Assembly: GCF_001540865.1 (NCBI RefSeq)
Contig: NC_033631.1
Coordinates: 3,024,924-3,088,923, forward strand
DNA length: 64,000 nucleotides
Reading direction: 5' to 3'
Source of the DNA: Ananas comosus
Lineage: Eukaryota; Streptophyta; Magnoliopsida; Poales; Bromeliaceae
Below, piece by piece: positions 45,831 to 57,319 of the stretch. The stretch's first letter is position 1, and each line of letters opens with the position of its first letter. The notes beneath the pieces are model-generated. The model did no database searches. It had not been told where the DNA came from and saw only the letters and a program-made list of their open reading frames with translations. Made by a program: the position numbers and the translations under genes.

Positions 45831-46078
45831 ACTCTTATGAGTATTAATCTGTTTGTATTCGTAAGTTTTTCGTTGTTGGATGAAGAAATGTGCGGTTAGG
45901 ATGATAGTGGTCTCCAATTAGGATGATCGTGGTCCCCTAGGGTTGAGTTGGTGGTTGGTTGAATAGTATGATCTAACGGGAGAAATGGTCAAAGGGGTAA
46001 ATCTAACGGCCAAAAATTGATGAGTATAAAAAGATCTATACTTATAAGAGTATAGTAGCCAGACTATATATATATATA
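45815..46078 (+). repeat. repeat family D, copy
   Basis: The core is ggttggttgaatagtatgat at about 45951-45971, ending in 'gtagccagactatata'. Part of its start is duplicated ('gatagtggtctcc', 'gatcgtggtcccc'). Confidence 0.75.
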
Positions 46079-46091
46079 TTTGAGCTTTTCG

Positions 46092-49000
46092 TGTAATATC
46101 TGAGATTTGAATAAAGGAATTCGAATTTGAATTTTGAATATTTTGTATAAATGTATGTGTATTTATATATAGGGGTATATTTGAGGTGTTGAGAGAGGAT
46201 CGGTTTCGTCGCAAATTGGCGACCAAATCTGGCAAAACAAAATAGTAGTTTCAATGTCCTGGTCGTGCTGAACATGCCGGCGCAGTCCATTCGTAAATCC
46301 GACGGACGGATCACCTGATATCGCACGAAGATCGAGAAGGGGTCAATAGTGGCAAAACAAAAAAAATGCAAAACTCCCTATATTTTATGTACCGTTTTGC
46401 ATGATTTCAAACGTCGAGGTGCGTACGTGCAAAATACATGCGGTGTGAGGGACTCGGTTGAAAATACGGAGCATCAGAGGGCTATCACGCAACTTTCACT
46501 TGATATATATATGTGGGCTTCAGGGTTTCAGCATGCAAACCCTAACCCTAGCCCTCTAGCAACCCGAGCCGATCCCTAACTGCCTCCCTCATTTCCTATG
46601 CCCTAGTCGCGCGACTCCGGCCGCCTGCACACGCCGCCAGCTGCAGAAATCGGCCGTTTCTTTCTCGCAAGCACCCCCTATATCATCAACCTTCACCACC
46701 TTGTTCGAGCAGCCACCTTAGAGGGCTCACCCACCTCGAGATCCTCCCCTGGCTATGCCTCCGACCTCAGACGACCCCCTCTGCCAGTCGCCACCGTCTC
46801 CGCTCACCATCGTCCCTGCTTGCCATCGTCACCACCTAGGTAACCTATAGCCATTCTGGAGCAGGTTCGGGCCGAGGGTGTGTCAAATCCTTCTCCTTGT
46901 GTTGCCGTCGCCTAGGGCCGGCCAGGTCGCCTCCCTCCGGCCTTCAGCAACCTATAGTCGTCGCCCCTGAGCGCCCCGCCAACCGCCATGGCCGCCGCAG
47001 CTCCTTGAACCCGAGCCTTAGCCATGCGGGCTCACTATGCTCCGCCGCCTTTCTGGCTGCCTCCCGCCGCCGGCTGACGCGAGCGCCGACCTCCCCTTAC
47101 TAGTCGCAACTGCCTGCTGCCGACGCGCCTGCCGTCCGGCCATCGCCGGCTGTACCCTAGCTTCCCCTAGCCGGTAAGCTTTTATTTAGCTGGTTTACAC
47201 AGTACTTCGGGTTCAGGTCGCTGTTTCGGCAACCCGAGGGCACCCCGATGCTTTCGGAAGTGAGCATGATGATCATTGATCAGTGCCAATCATCGTGCTC
47301 ATCTCTTTTGGGGAAAAAAAGTCCCCAGTTTGCGAGTTAAGTACGGTTTAGATTCAACGCGCGCAGTTCGCTGAATTTTATGTCGCTCTCGCGCTCTCCA
47401 CAGTGGGCGACCATGCTCCAGATCATGAGCACGGCCTCCGACACGTCGAGATCTATCAGCTTGTGTCTCGGTCAGCCTTGAAAACCCTTAGTTTGTGCTG
47501 TCGAGCCGTAAAACCCCGAAAATCACATAAAATAATATGATTTTATGTGATTGTAGGGACTTTTATGCAAATGTACACTTCGTGGCCGCTGTGGGCAATG
47601 TGCGCAGGTGGCGGGTGATCTCTCGACTGATTGTCCAAGGTTTAAGGCCTTTGCAGAAATCGAATATCGATTTTCGGTGTGTTTTTCGGCAAAATTCGCC
47701 GACAGAATACGGTTTCGGTTTGGATTTCTTCCGACAATGCATTAGTGTACTATACTTTGTTGCTGAGCCTTATTGGCTGGTTACTTATGTTGTTTCGAGG
47801 GTTATGAGACGACGGGTGAGCGACGGTGGGTTCCGGTGTCGAAATTGACACTTTCGGGAATCCGGATCGGAACGGTTATCCGACGATAATCGTTTCAATG
47901 TGAGTTTACATGTTTGCTGCCAAGACACCTTTATTATGGTGTTGTGTGGCAGCGGGTGACTCGTGGCGCGAATCGGTGAGTCCCGGGACACTTCGTGGGT
48001 CCCAGCAGAGTCCCGGTGCGATTTTCAGGACTTCCGGCAAGTTACGGTAATCAATTTTGGGAAATCGATTCCCCGATTCCCATGGGATTAATTGTGGGGT
48101 TGTGAGTTTAGTGTTTCATATTTATGGGTTGGATTCTAACCATGTGGACCCTCCGTAGGCCCAGTTGACGTTCTTGCACAGTCGGAAAACAGGCGCTATG
48201 TTCGTACAGGTGGGTACTTCGATCCGAAGTCGGTACAGTGATGCACGCTCGGTGACATTTTTTCACCCTTTCTTTACTATTACCTTGCATATCATGTGAT
48301 GAGCCTAGCACCTCTTTTGACTTTTTATTATTGCTCTAGTTAGTTATTTTTCATATCCAGTATTATGATTTAGAAGTGGAGCAGATTATTGGTTGTACTT
48401 GAAATATGTGACCTATTCAGTTGGTTCAATGATTCTAGTATTGTGACCTATTCGGTCTGCTCGGTTACTTGATGACCTAGACGGTCGACATACCTGAGGG
48501 TTNCATTTCTTTAACTTTGCAAACAATTTCTTTTCTCGAAGTACTTGTAACACCACTCTTAAATGGTTTTCATGCTCCTCGTCACTTCGAGAATATATCA
48601 AGACATCGTCGATAAACACGACCACAAACTTGTCTAAATAGGGCTTAAAGATATGGTTCATTAAATCCATAAAGGCTGCTGGGGCATTTGTCAATCCAAA
48701 TGGCATAACTGTGAATTCATAATGCCCATACCGTGTCTTAAAAGCAGTTTTAGAGACATCTTTAGGCTTGATCTTAAGCTGATGATAACCTGATTGCAAA
48801 TCGATCTTGGAATACACTTTCGATCCTTGCAGCTGATCGAATAAATCATCGATTCTGGGTAGAGGATATTTATTCTTGATTGTGACTTTGTTAATTTCTC
48901 GGTAATCCAAACACAATCGAAGGGATCCATCCTTCTTCTTAACAAACAATACCGGGGCTCCCCAAGGAGATACACTCGGTCGAATAAAACCTTTATCTAA

Positions 49001-50900
49001 TTAATCTTGTAACTATGCCTTCAGCTCTTTCAATTCAGCAGGTGCCATCCTATAGGGCGCTTTAGAAATAGGGGTAGTCCCAGGAACAAGATCAATCACA
49101 AACTCAACCTCCCTATCAAGTGGCATGCCCGGCAACTCAGCTGAAAACACATCCCCGAATTCTCGCACAACCGGGATATCATCAATCTTGACGGCTTCTC
49201 CGTCACTCACAGAAGTGCTAGCCAAATAGGCTACACAACCTTTCCGTATCAACTGTCGGGCTCGCGAAGAGCTGATAGTCATTGCGAACAATGAACTCTG
49301 ACACCCCTTATAAACAAACTCTTGCTGACCCGGTTCTTTAAAAATTACCGTTCTGTTCGTGCAATCTATAGTGGCATAATACTGTGTCAACCAATCCATA
49401 CCCAATACGATATCAAACTCACATAGTTTGTGTAGTGCTAGTAAATCCACTGGCATAATCCAGTCGCCCACCCTAACTGGGCAGCGAGGGCAATACTCAC
49501 AAATATCCAGGGTATGGTCGGGCACGATCACTCGTCCTGGATGCAGGGTAGGTACTAACTGTATGCTATGCAACTCGGCAAACAGCCGATCAATAAAGGA
49601 ATGTGATGCACCAGTATCAAATAATGCACGAACACGAATATCATAAAGCATAACGATACCTGCTACGACCTCCTCTACTGCTGCAGCCTCCTCTATTTGG
49701 GCGGCATACATGCGCCCGCTCGAACCATGCCGAGAACTCTCAGACTGCCGCTGTCCTGGTGGTCACCTAGACTGATAGGGTGCTGTCGGGGTCCCCTGAC
49801 TCGGAGCTGAAGATGCAGGTGCAGAAGTTGACGAGGGTGCAGGCAAAGAACCTCTCGGGCACTCTGAACGAAAGTGGCCCTCCTGGCCGCAGAGAAAGCA
49901 CCTGCCCCCACGCTGTGGACACTGCAGCGGTACGTGAGGCCCACCACAGATAACACAACGCGGCGGTCGACGACGCTCGGGTGCTCCACGGGGCGCTGAA
50001 GAACCTCGACCCCTCGATTGACCTGACTGGCCCCTTGAATACTTCGGCGGTCTCCTGAAGGGTTGCTGACCACTGCTCTCAGTTGCTGGCCTTTTTCCTT
50101 TACTTCGATCCACAACATCTCTTTCCTTCATAATTTCCGCCCCCTTCTCCACAATCAAGGTCCGGTTCACTACATCCATGTAAGTAGAGAGGTTTGACGC
50201 CTGGACTAATCTGAAAATCGCAGGTCGCAAACCCACCTCAAAGATACGAGCCTTGTCCTCATCATCTCGAACCACAAAAGGAACGCAGTGCAGTAATCGA
50301 GAGAACTCTCGCTCGTACTCAGCCACTGTCCTGTCTCCCTGCCTCAAGTTTCTTAGATCCCTTTCCATTTGCCTCTTTACACTATGGGGAAAGTAGGTCG
50401 TCAACAGTAATTCCTTGAACCTGCTCCAAGTGATGGCGGACAAGTCAATACGGGAATCCTCATGAATTTCCACCCACAACCTGTAAGCCTCGCCGTCAAG
50501 GTGGTGCGTCGCAAACCAGACTTGGTACCGCTCCTCAACAAAGGTATCATAGAATAGCTTCTCCATGTGCATTAACCATTTCTCGACCACCCAGTGATCT
50601 GCTTTCTCCCCGTCAAAGATNGGCTAGTTGCCGACGGTTGACTATTGAGCATATCAGCATTGATCGCCACTGCTCGCACATATTTCACGAACACCAGGGT
50701 TTGATCCACCGCAAAGGGGTTTTTTTTTCCGAAAAAGTGGTTGGAAGTGCCAGTCCATGAGCCCAGGCCTAATCTGGGTTATATGCAGGTAGAGTGGTAG
50801 TGGCACAGGCTTGAGGTCTGCGGACCGATATGGCAGATTTCTGGATTGGGTATATTTGGGACTGATCGTCTAGTTAATGCATGCATACAGTAGCGGTAGT

Positions 50901-50935
<35 letters not shown>

Positions 50936-51702
50936 TATTTTTCTTATTTGTTATTGCTACTGTATTACCTATTTTTCTTATTTGTTATTGCTACTGTATT
51001 ATCGTTGTATATACCTCTAGTTATCTCTTCCTTTACTGGTGAGTACCCCTCGCATTCGTCAGGTTGCGGTACCCACTGGAAGGGGAGACATGTGTACATG
51101 TTTTCACCCCCCACCGTTTTTTAGGTGATGTTGCTGGTTCAAGTCGGGACGAGGAGTGAGGCACGTTGTTAGCGATCGATAGAGCTTTCGATCCGGTCCA
51201 TCTGTTCAGTCCCTACCTTTGCTATTTCTAAATAAATAACTTAGATATTTTATGGTTCAGTAGTTTCATTTAAGTGAATGTTTCTGAATGATGAAAATAG
51301 TTTTCCACCTCTTGTGGTAACTTATTTTTAAAGGAAAGGGTTTATGTGTGGGAAACGATTTTAAAAAGGATTTTTCGCTTTTCATATTTTTAGTATTTTA
51401 AAACGAGTTTTCGGGTGGGAAACGTTTTAAACTAATAGATGTGGATTTATGAATAAAATATTATAATCGTGTGAATCGTTTTATGTGATGTAGTGAATGT
51501 ATATGGTTGTATATATACTGTGGTTGTATCTTGTACTTGTGCGACGTCGTGCAAATATAGGGAAGACTCTGTCCGTGTGAATAGTGGGTTTTCTGTATTT
51601 TTGGTGGATCTGACATCCCTTGGGATCAAGGCTTTCAAAAAAAAAGAAGAGAGGCATTTCCGCATCGATACTTAAACTTCAAAGGGAACCCGGGGCGTGA
51701 CA
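46092..51702 (+). mobile_element. LTR unit (TSD TTTCG) interrupted by a gag-pol block between Ns
   Basis: It starts TGTAATATCTGAG and ends CCCGGGGCGTGACA, flanked by TTTCG at 46087-46091 and 51703-51707. The left part (46092-48501) and the right part (50738-51702) both read as sense LTR. The right part has a hairpin at 51077-51103. The middle carries gag-pol in the opposite direction, with N at 48502 and 50621. It may be a nested insertion or an assembly chimera. The GC-rich leader frames (46600-47160) have no domains. Confidence 0.6.
48505..50730 (-). pseudogene. Ty3/gypsy gag-pol fragment (gag, zinc knuckle, protease, partial RT)
   Basis: One reading frame runs from the capsid part (WFATHHLDGEAYRLW, YFPHSVKRQMERDLRNL) through a basic linker and a CCHC knuckle (CFLCGQEGHFRSEC) to an aspartic protease (LFDTGASHSFID) and the RT ([40 protein letters not shown]). 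It is broken by TGA at 49765-49763 and by TAG and TAA near 49015-49000. It stops at the N (48502) before RNase H, integrase and chromodomain. The order is that of plant chromovirus-like Ty3/gypsy elements. It is inactive. Confidence 0.85.
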
Positions 51703-52540
51703 TTTCGAGCCTAATTCGAGTGAGCCCAGTAATACTCAAGCACTTGAAATAAATTTTGAGGTTTTCTTTTTGTTCAAGCTCGACTTATTTAATTTTGAGT
51801 CGAGCTCGAGAGAGCCAAATATCGAGTCGACTACAAGTCAACCACGAGCCGGCTTACTCATTTGCCAGCCTTAATTAAATGTGATGCTAATGCAGGCGGG
51901 ACTGTGCTTTCGAGCTAGTTAGTTGATTGGGTTATTCTTAGCAATTATTATAATTGATGCAAACCATTTTGTTTATACTTGCTCATTCCATACTACTATA
52001 GAGGTATAGTAGTGGTTGTTTTCTTTTCAGCAACTATTATTTGTCCCTTATCACTTTACCCCCTATGCCTGTGGAAGACCTAACGGGTGGGTTGCAGCTG
52101 TTGATGACGTACCCATTGAGGACTACTAATTTTTTTTAGTAGTTCTCACACCCTCTATTGACTCTCTATTTCGTAGAGTCCTCTATAGCAGTAGCGACGA
52201 CTGCGGACCGAGATATAGGGATCACTCGCTAGACAGTTATCCTTTCTATTTTGTGGATTAGTAGTGGACTTGAATATTTTTTTAGTTAGACTGCTATATA
52301 TTTTAGGTCTGGCTCTGATTGTATTTATTTTTACTTCTAAGAGATGGATCTTGTATCCGGACGATATTTTGTACAGTTCAATTTTTAGCTAGTCTTATAG
52401 TTTAGCTCTATTTTGCTCTTCTGTATGGCTTTTATATATTTCAGCAGGTATTAGCACTTCATGGGCACATGGCTTTCCGTAAATATAGCAGATTTGTTGG
52501 CGAACTTGAATTTGGTATAACTCGGGGCGTGATAACGAGG
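51703..52540 (+). mobile_element. decayed LTR fragment next to a CTCGAG-rich repeat
   Basis: 51708-51880 is rich in 'cgagctcgag' and 'agccggctta' words, as in a common plant MITE type. 51885-52532 keeps the LTR blocks CCCATTG-hairpin-TTCTCACACCC (52112-52156) and ends CTCGGGGCGTGATA (52519-52532), a one-base variant of the usual end. The left end is undefined. Confidence 0.55.
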
Positions 52541-52744
52541 CTATGGCGGAGGGCAAAGTACGGAGGTGAGGCTACAGCGGAGGGTGTGGCTGTGAACGGT
52601 GGTGAGATGAGAGTGCCATAGGATCTGAGGGCGATATGAAGGAAAAGCGTGTCAGAATGGGGTCGGTTGCTATTGCAAAGGGTAAGGTAGGGTTGCGGTA
52701 GTAGAAACGGATGCAAACGATAGAAGAAAAAAAGATTTTTTTTT

Positions 52745-53121
52745 GGCTAAATTACAGAAAACCCTCCTGTCAAAACTCAAATTTTCACTTTCCCCCCTGT
52801 CATTTAAAAATCTACATTTTGCCCCCTTGTAAAATAAAAAATGTTCACAGGGAGGTACAGTGTGAACTGTGATGATAAAATGACCATTTTGCCCCTCACC
52901 AATTTTTTCCTCACCATGTTCACAGGAGAGAAGGCTGAGGGCATTTTTGGCATAAAAATATATATAATAATATTTTATAAACGGAACCCTAACAGATTAT
53001 TAATGGCAGGGGGCGAAGTGAACATTTTTCATTTTACAAGGGGGCAAAGTGTAGGTTTTTAAATGACAGGGAGGAAAGTGAAAAATCGGGTTTTGACAGA
53101 GGGGTTTTATGTAATTTAGCC
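52745..53121. mobile_element. MITE family C, copy 2 (TSD ATTTTTTTTT)
   Basis: GGCTAAATTACAGAAAACC.. / ..GTAATTTAGCC inverted ends, flanked on both sides by A plus nine or more T (9-10 bp). It shares with 26067-26691 the phrases 'cccccttgtaaa' and 'gtcatttaaaaa', but lacks the GC-rich interior. Confidence 0.85.
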
Positions 53122-53250
53122 ATTTTTTTTTTATATACTTTTAGGGAGGCTATGCCCTCCACCGTAGCCTCACCTCCACAATTTTGTGCCAAATCCAAGC
53201 CGCCATCGACGTTAGTGGAGGTATCGGCTAGATAGAAGAGAGAAGCACGA

Positions 53251-53417
53251 TGAGACGCCCCAACTTCCCAAGGGGTCACCCATCCTCGGATTATTCTCGT
53301 ACTAGCACGCTTAACTCTCTTAACTTCTTGGGCCTAGCTACCACCCAAAATATTTAAGCCGGGTTAAAAATTTTAGGCCTATTATATCTTATATATAGAA
53401 CTATTTAGAGTCTCATA
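53251..53417 (+). mobile_element. Cassandra-like solo LTR carrying a 5S rRNA-derived region
   Basis: Ends TGAGACGCCCC..GAGTCTCA. CACGA occurs just outside on both sides (53246-53250 and 53418-53422, the right one two bases off the CA end). On the minus strand it reads GTTAAGCGTGCT..CGAGA..GAGGATGGGTGACCC..TGGGAAGT, the 3' half of plant 5S rRNA with its box A and box C promoter parts. Cassandra TRIM retrotransposons are known for 5S sequence in their LTRs in this orientation. It is not a functional 5S gene. Confidence 0.65.
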
Positions 53418-53422
53418 CACGA

Positions 53423-53705
53423 CGTTGATGTCGGGGCGATGGAGGATGAGGATGAGGGAGAGGAAGTGGGAGGAGAAAAAGAGAAAAGAATGGTGGGAAG
53501 AAGTAAGATGAAAAAGGAGGAAAAGAAACGAATTAGAGAGAAAGGAGAGAGAAAGGAAAGAGAAGAGGGATAAAGATATTTTACTCTATTTACTAAAAAT
53601 TAAGAACTAGTTTACGAACCTACAAAATCAAAAAAGCTGTCTATTTTGCAGAAACACAAAATCGATTAATTTTTTATGCAAATTGACTTTTTATATGTAT
53701 ATATT
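53423..53705. other. purine-rich spacer and inverted-repeat fragment
   Basis: 53440-53570 is GA-rich. 53640-53690 ('ttttgcagaaacacaaaatcg', 'atgcaaattgac') is the reverse form of the family at 23790 and 27990. No gene. Confidence 0.4.
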
Positions 53706-56575
53706 TTTAGTCTAGCTGAGATACTATCAATAGCACTAAACACTTGGTGCTGTCGAGTTTTCCACCGTTAGATTTAACCCTTTGACTATTTTCACCCGTT
53801 ATATTATACTATTTAACCAACAACTTACTCAACTGTCACACCAGGGTACCAGCGGAAGCATATCCGGTACGTGCACAGACCCGCCATACACCTGCAGTAT
53901 ATAAGGCGTCTACAAGAAGCAAGTCGATAGGAAGAAGCATAGTAAAATCCTATCCTGATATCAGAGCAAAGTACAAATCGATATGCTATCAGCAAAAGAA
54001 CAAAAAGTGTACAATCCAAAACCTCGACTAAAAAAAAAGTATCATAACCATAGTGAAATCATAGTGACTGTCCACAAAGTACATATACATCACGGGGTAT
54101 ACAAAAGAATAGGTATAATGGTGGTCTCTCTATACATAGGGACATCACCCTCGGCCGTAGCCCGAGTAGCAAGGTGATCGACTAGCATGCTCCTAGCAAT
54201 GTCTAGCTAGACGCGATTCCCTTGCCACGATCCCTAGCCTCTCCTGTAGATGGCTCTGTAAAAACAACCACCAAAAAGGGCGTGAGAATTATAAACAATA
54301 GTTCCCAGTGGGTAAGCCGCCAGCCTCGGCGAATTACACCACTAGGCTCATGATGTACCAAATGAAAATAAAAGCAGTAATTTGCAAGATATGTTTACAA
54401 TGCTAACAAGTAATAAACATATAAGCAATATGTAGTGATACATCCCACAGTAATGAATTAATTGATTCCATAAAGCTTAGCAACTATGGTAAGCATGAAT
54501 ATAACATGAACATAAGCATAAAATGTGTAAGGAACTACTGTACACTGTAACTAGTGATCAGCCATTACTGTTCAAAGTCCGTTAGCACTTTCCTTTCATT
54601 CACAGGGACCTACTCAAGGTAGTCCAGCTTGCGCCGCGCCTAATGGTCCCGTGGTAGTGTATACTCCCCACGGCAATCCACTTCGGCACCCAATCCCGCA
54701 CGGCGAGCAACTGTCGCGTAGGGCAACTCCGGAGTGTCGGCTTGTAGGGAGCGACCCTCACAAGCGTGTGCGAATGAGCACAATGGCAGCAAGCAAATCT
54801 AAATCTCAATACGTCTCACTTATCATTTTCCAACTCGCATTGTTCTTGCTCTCGATCCTTTCATCAGAATCTCAATATAACAAGTATTGATAACAGCTAG
54901 TATCCACTAGATTAATAAACATGCAAGAGTAATGTTATTTTACATCTGGCAGTATAAACATACGCATAAGCATGTCGTCATTCTCTACGTTAGAGTCAAG
55001 AAAGTGTCATAAGGATGTCACGGTTTTCTATTTTTTAGAAACATGATAACTTGTCCATTAATCACTCAACCAAATTAAACATGTATATAAAGACTTATAT
55101 GCATGAGTGTTCTCTACTTCATAGAGATTTCAATTCAATTATATAGATCAACACTATAATCTAGTGACTCGTCTCAAGTTCTATATCAATCACGGAATTA
55201 AACAACTGTATCAATTCTATAGCACATATAGAACATAGGGAAGCTCCACTTGCTCTGGTAGGTCAAACCCACCTCGTACTAAGCTCAAATCAGTCACAAG
55301 ATGTCCCAATAATCAGCTCAACAATGTCCCAATCCTGCTGAAAACAAGGTAACAAAACCGCGCCGAGCCGATTACTTACAATTCCAATTTCGGCAAAATT
55401 CTTAATAGATACAAAGTGGAAGCTTAATTCCTTGTTTTGGTTCAGTTCATTACCTCAAGTTAAGCTCCCAGAAGGCCCTTACCACTCAGCTAAAAACAAT
55501 CCAAGGGTCGATTGCATTCCTGCTGCGAAGAAATGGTAAACGGCGTCAAAACGCTCGTATACGAGTTCCAAAAGCCGAAGCCATGCGAATTCAGTTTTCT
55601 AACTGAACTTACAGCTTACCCCTGGATGGAACACCCTGCAAACGAAGTCCCAAGGTCACCAATTAAGCTCAATGTAATCAGGAAACCTGCTGCGAAGATA
55701 CCAATTCCAAACTGCATCAATTATGCAATTAAACTTCGTATCGTTCCGAATTCGCATCATAATTACTCATTACTTTATTCAAGTGGCAAATCAGCTTATC
55801 CCTGGGCTAATTCACAGCTACTTAAGTCATCTTTACTGCTGAAAACAGTCTCTAATTCAGTTGGTAGCAAAGAAGGCCAACACGACTCCAAATTCGATAC
55901 TAAATCGCAATTTAGAGAGAAATCAAGTTAGTTACCTGTCTAAAGCTGAGAGTCAGCTTCCCAGGCAGTATCCTCACAGAAAAACACAATAAAACCCTTC
56001 CTTCCCACGTTCCAAAGACTTCCCTTGAGTCTTCTAACCAGCGAGAATCGAGCGCGGCGCGAAATCGGCGTAAAACGACGACTTTTATCTAGAGAGAGAA
56101 AAACCCTAGAGAGAGAGAGAAAAAAGCTGCAAGAAGCTTGCTCTGAGCTTCAACAACCTTCACTGAGTCCCCAGAGACGTGCTGGAATGGAATAGATGAG
56201 AACAAGATGTGAAATGACCAAAAGACCCTTGCTGCCACGTATCTGTCAAGGTGTACCGGTACAAGGTAATGGCTGTACCGGTACAGCAAGCAGAAAAAGG
56301 CTGATTTCGCCAGTTCAATGCACTTTCTCGTTTTTAACCCTCCAATCACTCTCTAACTTATTCAAAAACTTGTCCAAGTCATTTAGAACATGTAGAATAG
56401 CTCCACACTTCATTCCACACACTCGAACTCTGTAATTTGCGAAAGTTCAGTGTATTACATTCACCCCTAGAGGCTCACATTATTTTAACCGTACATTTCT
56501 TCATCCAAAGGCCGAAACCTAATAATACCAACTACTTGGCACTATTGATAACATTCCAGCCTAGTTCTATATTTT
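53706..56575 (-). repeat. repeat family D copy split by an LTR
   Basis: The halves are 53706-53833 and 56460-56575. Placed together they match the copy at 184-415 through 'caaccaacaacttactcaac' to 'ggctcacattattttaaccg'. The LTR at 53834-56459 sits at the conserved 'ctcaac|cc' site. Confidence 0.75.
53834..56459 (-). mobile_element. solo LTR inserted in a family D repeat
   Basis: It starts TGTCACACCAGGGTACC and ends GTGTATTACA. TCAAC on the left and T-TCACC on the right are a near match for a 5-bp duplication. It is 2626 bp, antisense. The hairpin block is reversed at 54274-54307, followed by GGCAAGGGAATCGCG (about 54213, reversed). The 'ggcttgtagggagcgaccctc' block is at 54740-54760. A TGTACCGGTACA pair is at 56252-56285. 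The 139-residue open frame at 55512-55931 has no domain. Confidence 0.78.
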
Positions 56576-56895
56576 TTATTATTTTTTATTATCTTTGAAA
56601 TAGTTACCAAACATATTTTTAATTATTTTTATGAATACTTTTTTTAAGCAAAATACAACTCTAAACTTATTTTTATATATTTCAAAATAACTAGTTATTT
56701 CAAGAATAAAAAAAATTTATTACTAAAAATATTAACCCCCAAATAAAACATATAACTTCTTATTAAAAATACTGTGTAGTGCGTCCGTGTTTCGATACAC
56801 CGGGTGCAAGGGTATATATCGCGATTTATTCCCGAGTTTTTGTCCACCACGAATCGCTGATCCCGAGATACCGACCACTCGCTGGTCGATTAATC
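56576..56895. other. AT-rich spacer before the DUF789 promoter
   Basis: Low-complexity AT to about 56765, then mixed composition. No gene or element end is clear. Confidence 0.4.
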
Positions 56896-56904
56896 TGGGC
56901 CAGC

Positions 56905-57207
56905 CACGTGTCCACGCGGTCCGCATCACTCGCACGTGGCGTCGCATATTCTCCTCCACCGTGAGTCAATCCAGAAGTCCACACGCCGACCAATGGCAGA
57001 GGCGGAACCATAATTCCGAATCTACCCCCAACAATATCATCAATTCCATTCATGTCCCCTTCGTCCTCCTCCCTCCTCACCTTCCCTCCCCTATCTATAA
57101 ATACCTCCTTAGACCCTACTCGCGATCTTTCGCTTTCCCTTTCTGATTCTCCTCCTCCGCTGTTTTCCTTACCTTTCTATTGACTAATTAGGGTTAGGGT
57201 TAGGGTT
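56905..57207 (+). promoter_or_regulatory. promoter of the DUF789 gene
   Basis: Two CACGTG G-boxes lie at 56905-56910 and 56933-56938, a CCAAT at 56990-56994, and a TATAAATA box at 57096-57103, 217 bases upstream of the ATG. In the leader a telo-box (TTAGGG three times, 57188-57207) follows. Telo-boxes are common in plant genes tied to growth and translation. G-boxes suggest bZIP/bHLH input. Confidence 0.6.
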
Positions 57208-57319
57208 TTCTCCCCTTTGATCCTCTAATCCATAGGGTTTCGATTCGTTCCTTGTCCAAATCTCGGGTTCCTTGGGGCTTTGGAATTACGGTTCCCCCTT
57301 CGGTGTAGGGCATCTCAAC

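Noticed and set aside
46600..47160. GC-rich stretch that resembles a host first exon
   Set aside because: Lies inside an LTR with its target duplication; no continuing exon or domain could be built.
53251..53417. Functional 5S rRNA gene
   Set aside because: Only the 3' half matches, with many changes, and it is bounded by LTR-like ends.
55512..55931. 139-residue open frame
   Set aside because: Inside a solo LTR, no recognisable domain or partner.
57188..57207. Telomere or interstitial telomeric repeat (TTAGGG)
   Set aside because: Only three units with the wrong plant repeat (TTTAGGG expected); it fits a promoter telo-box.
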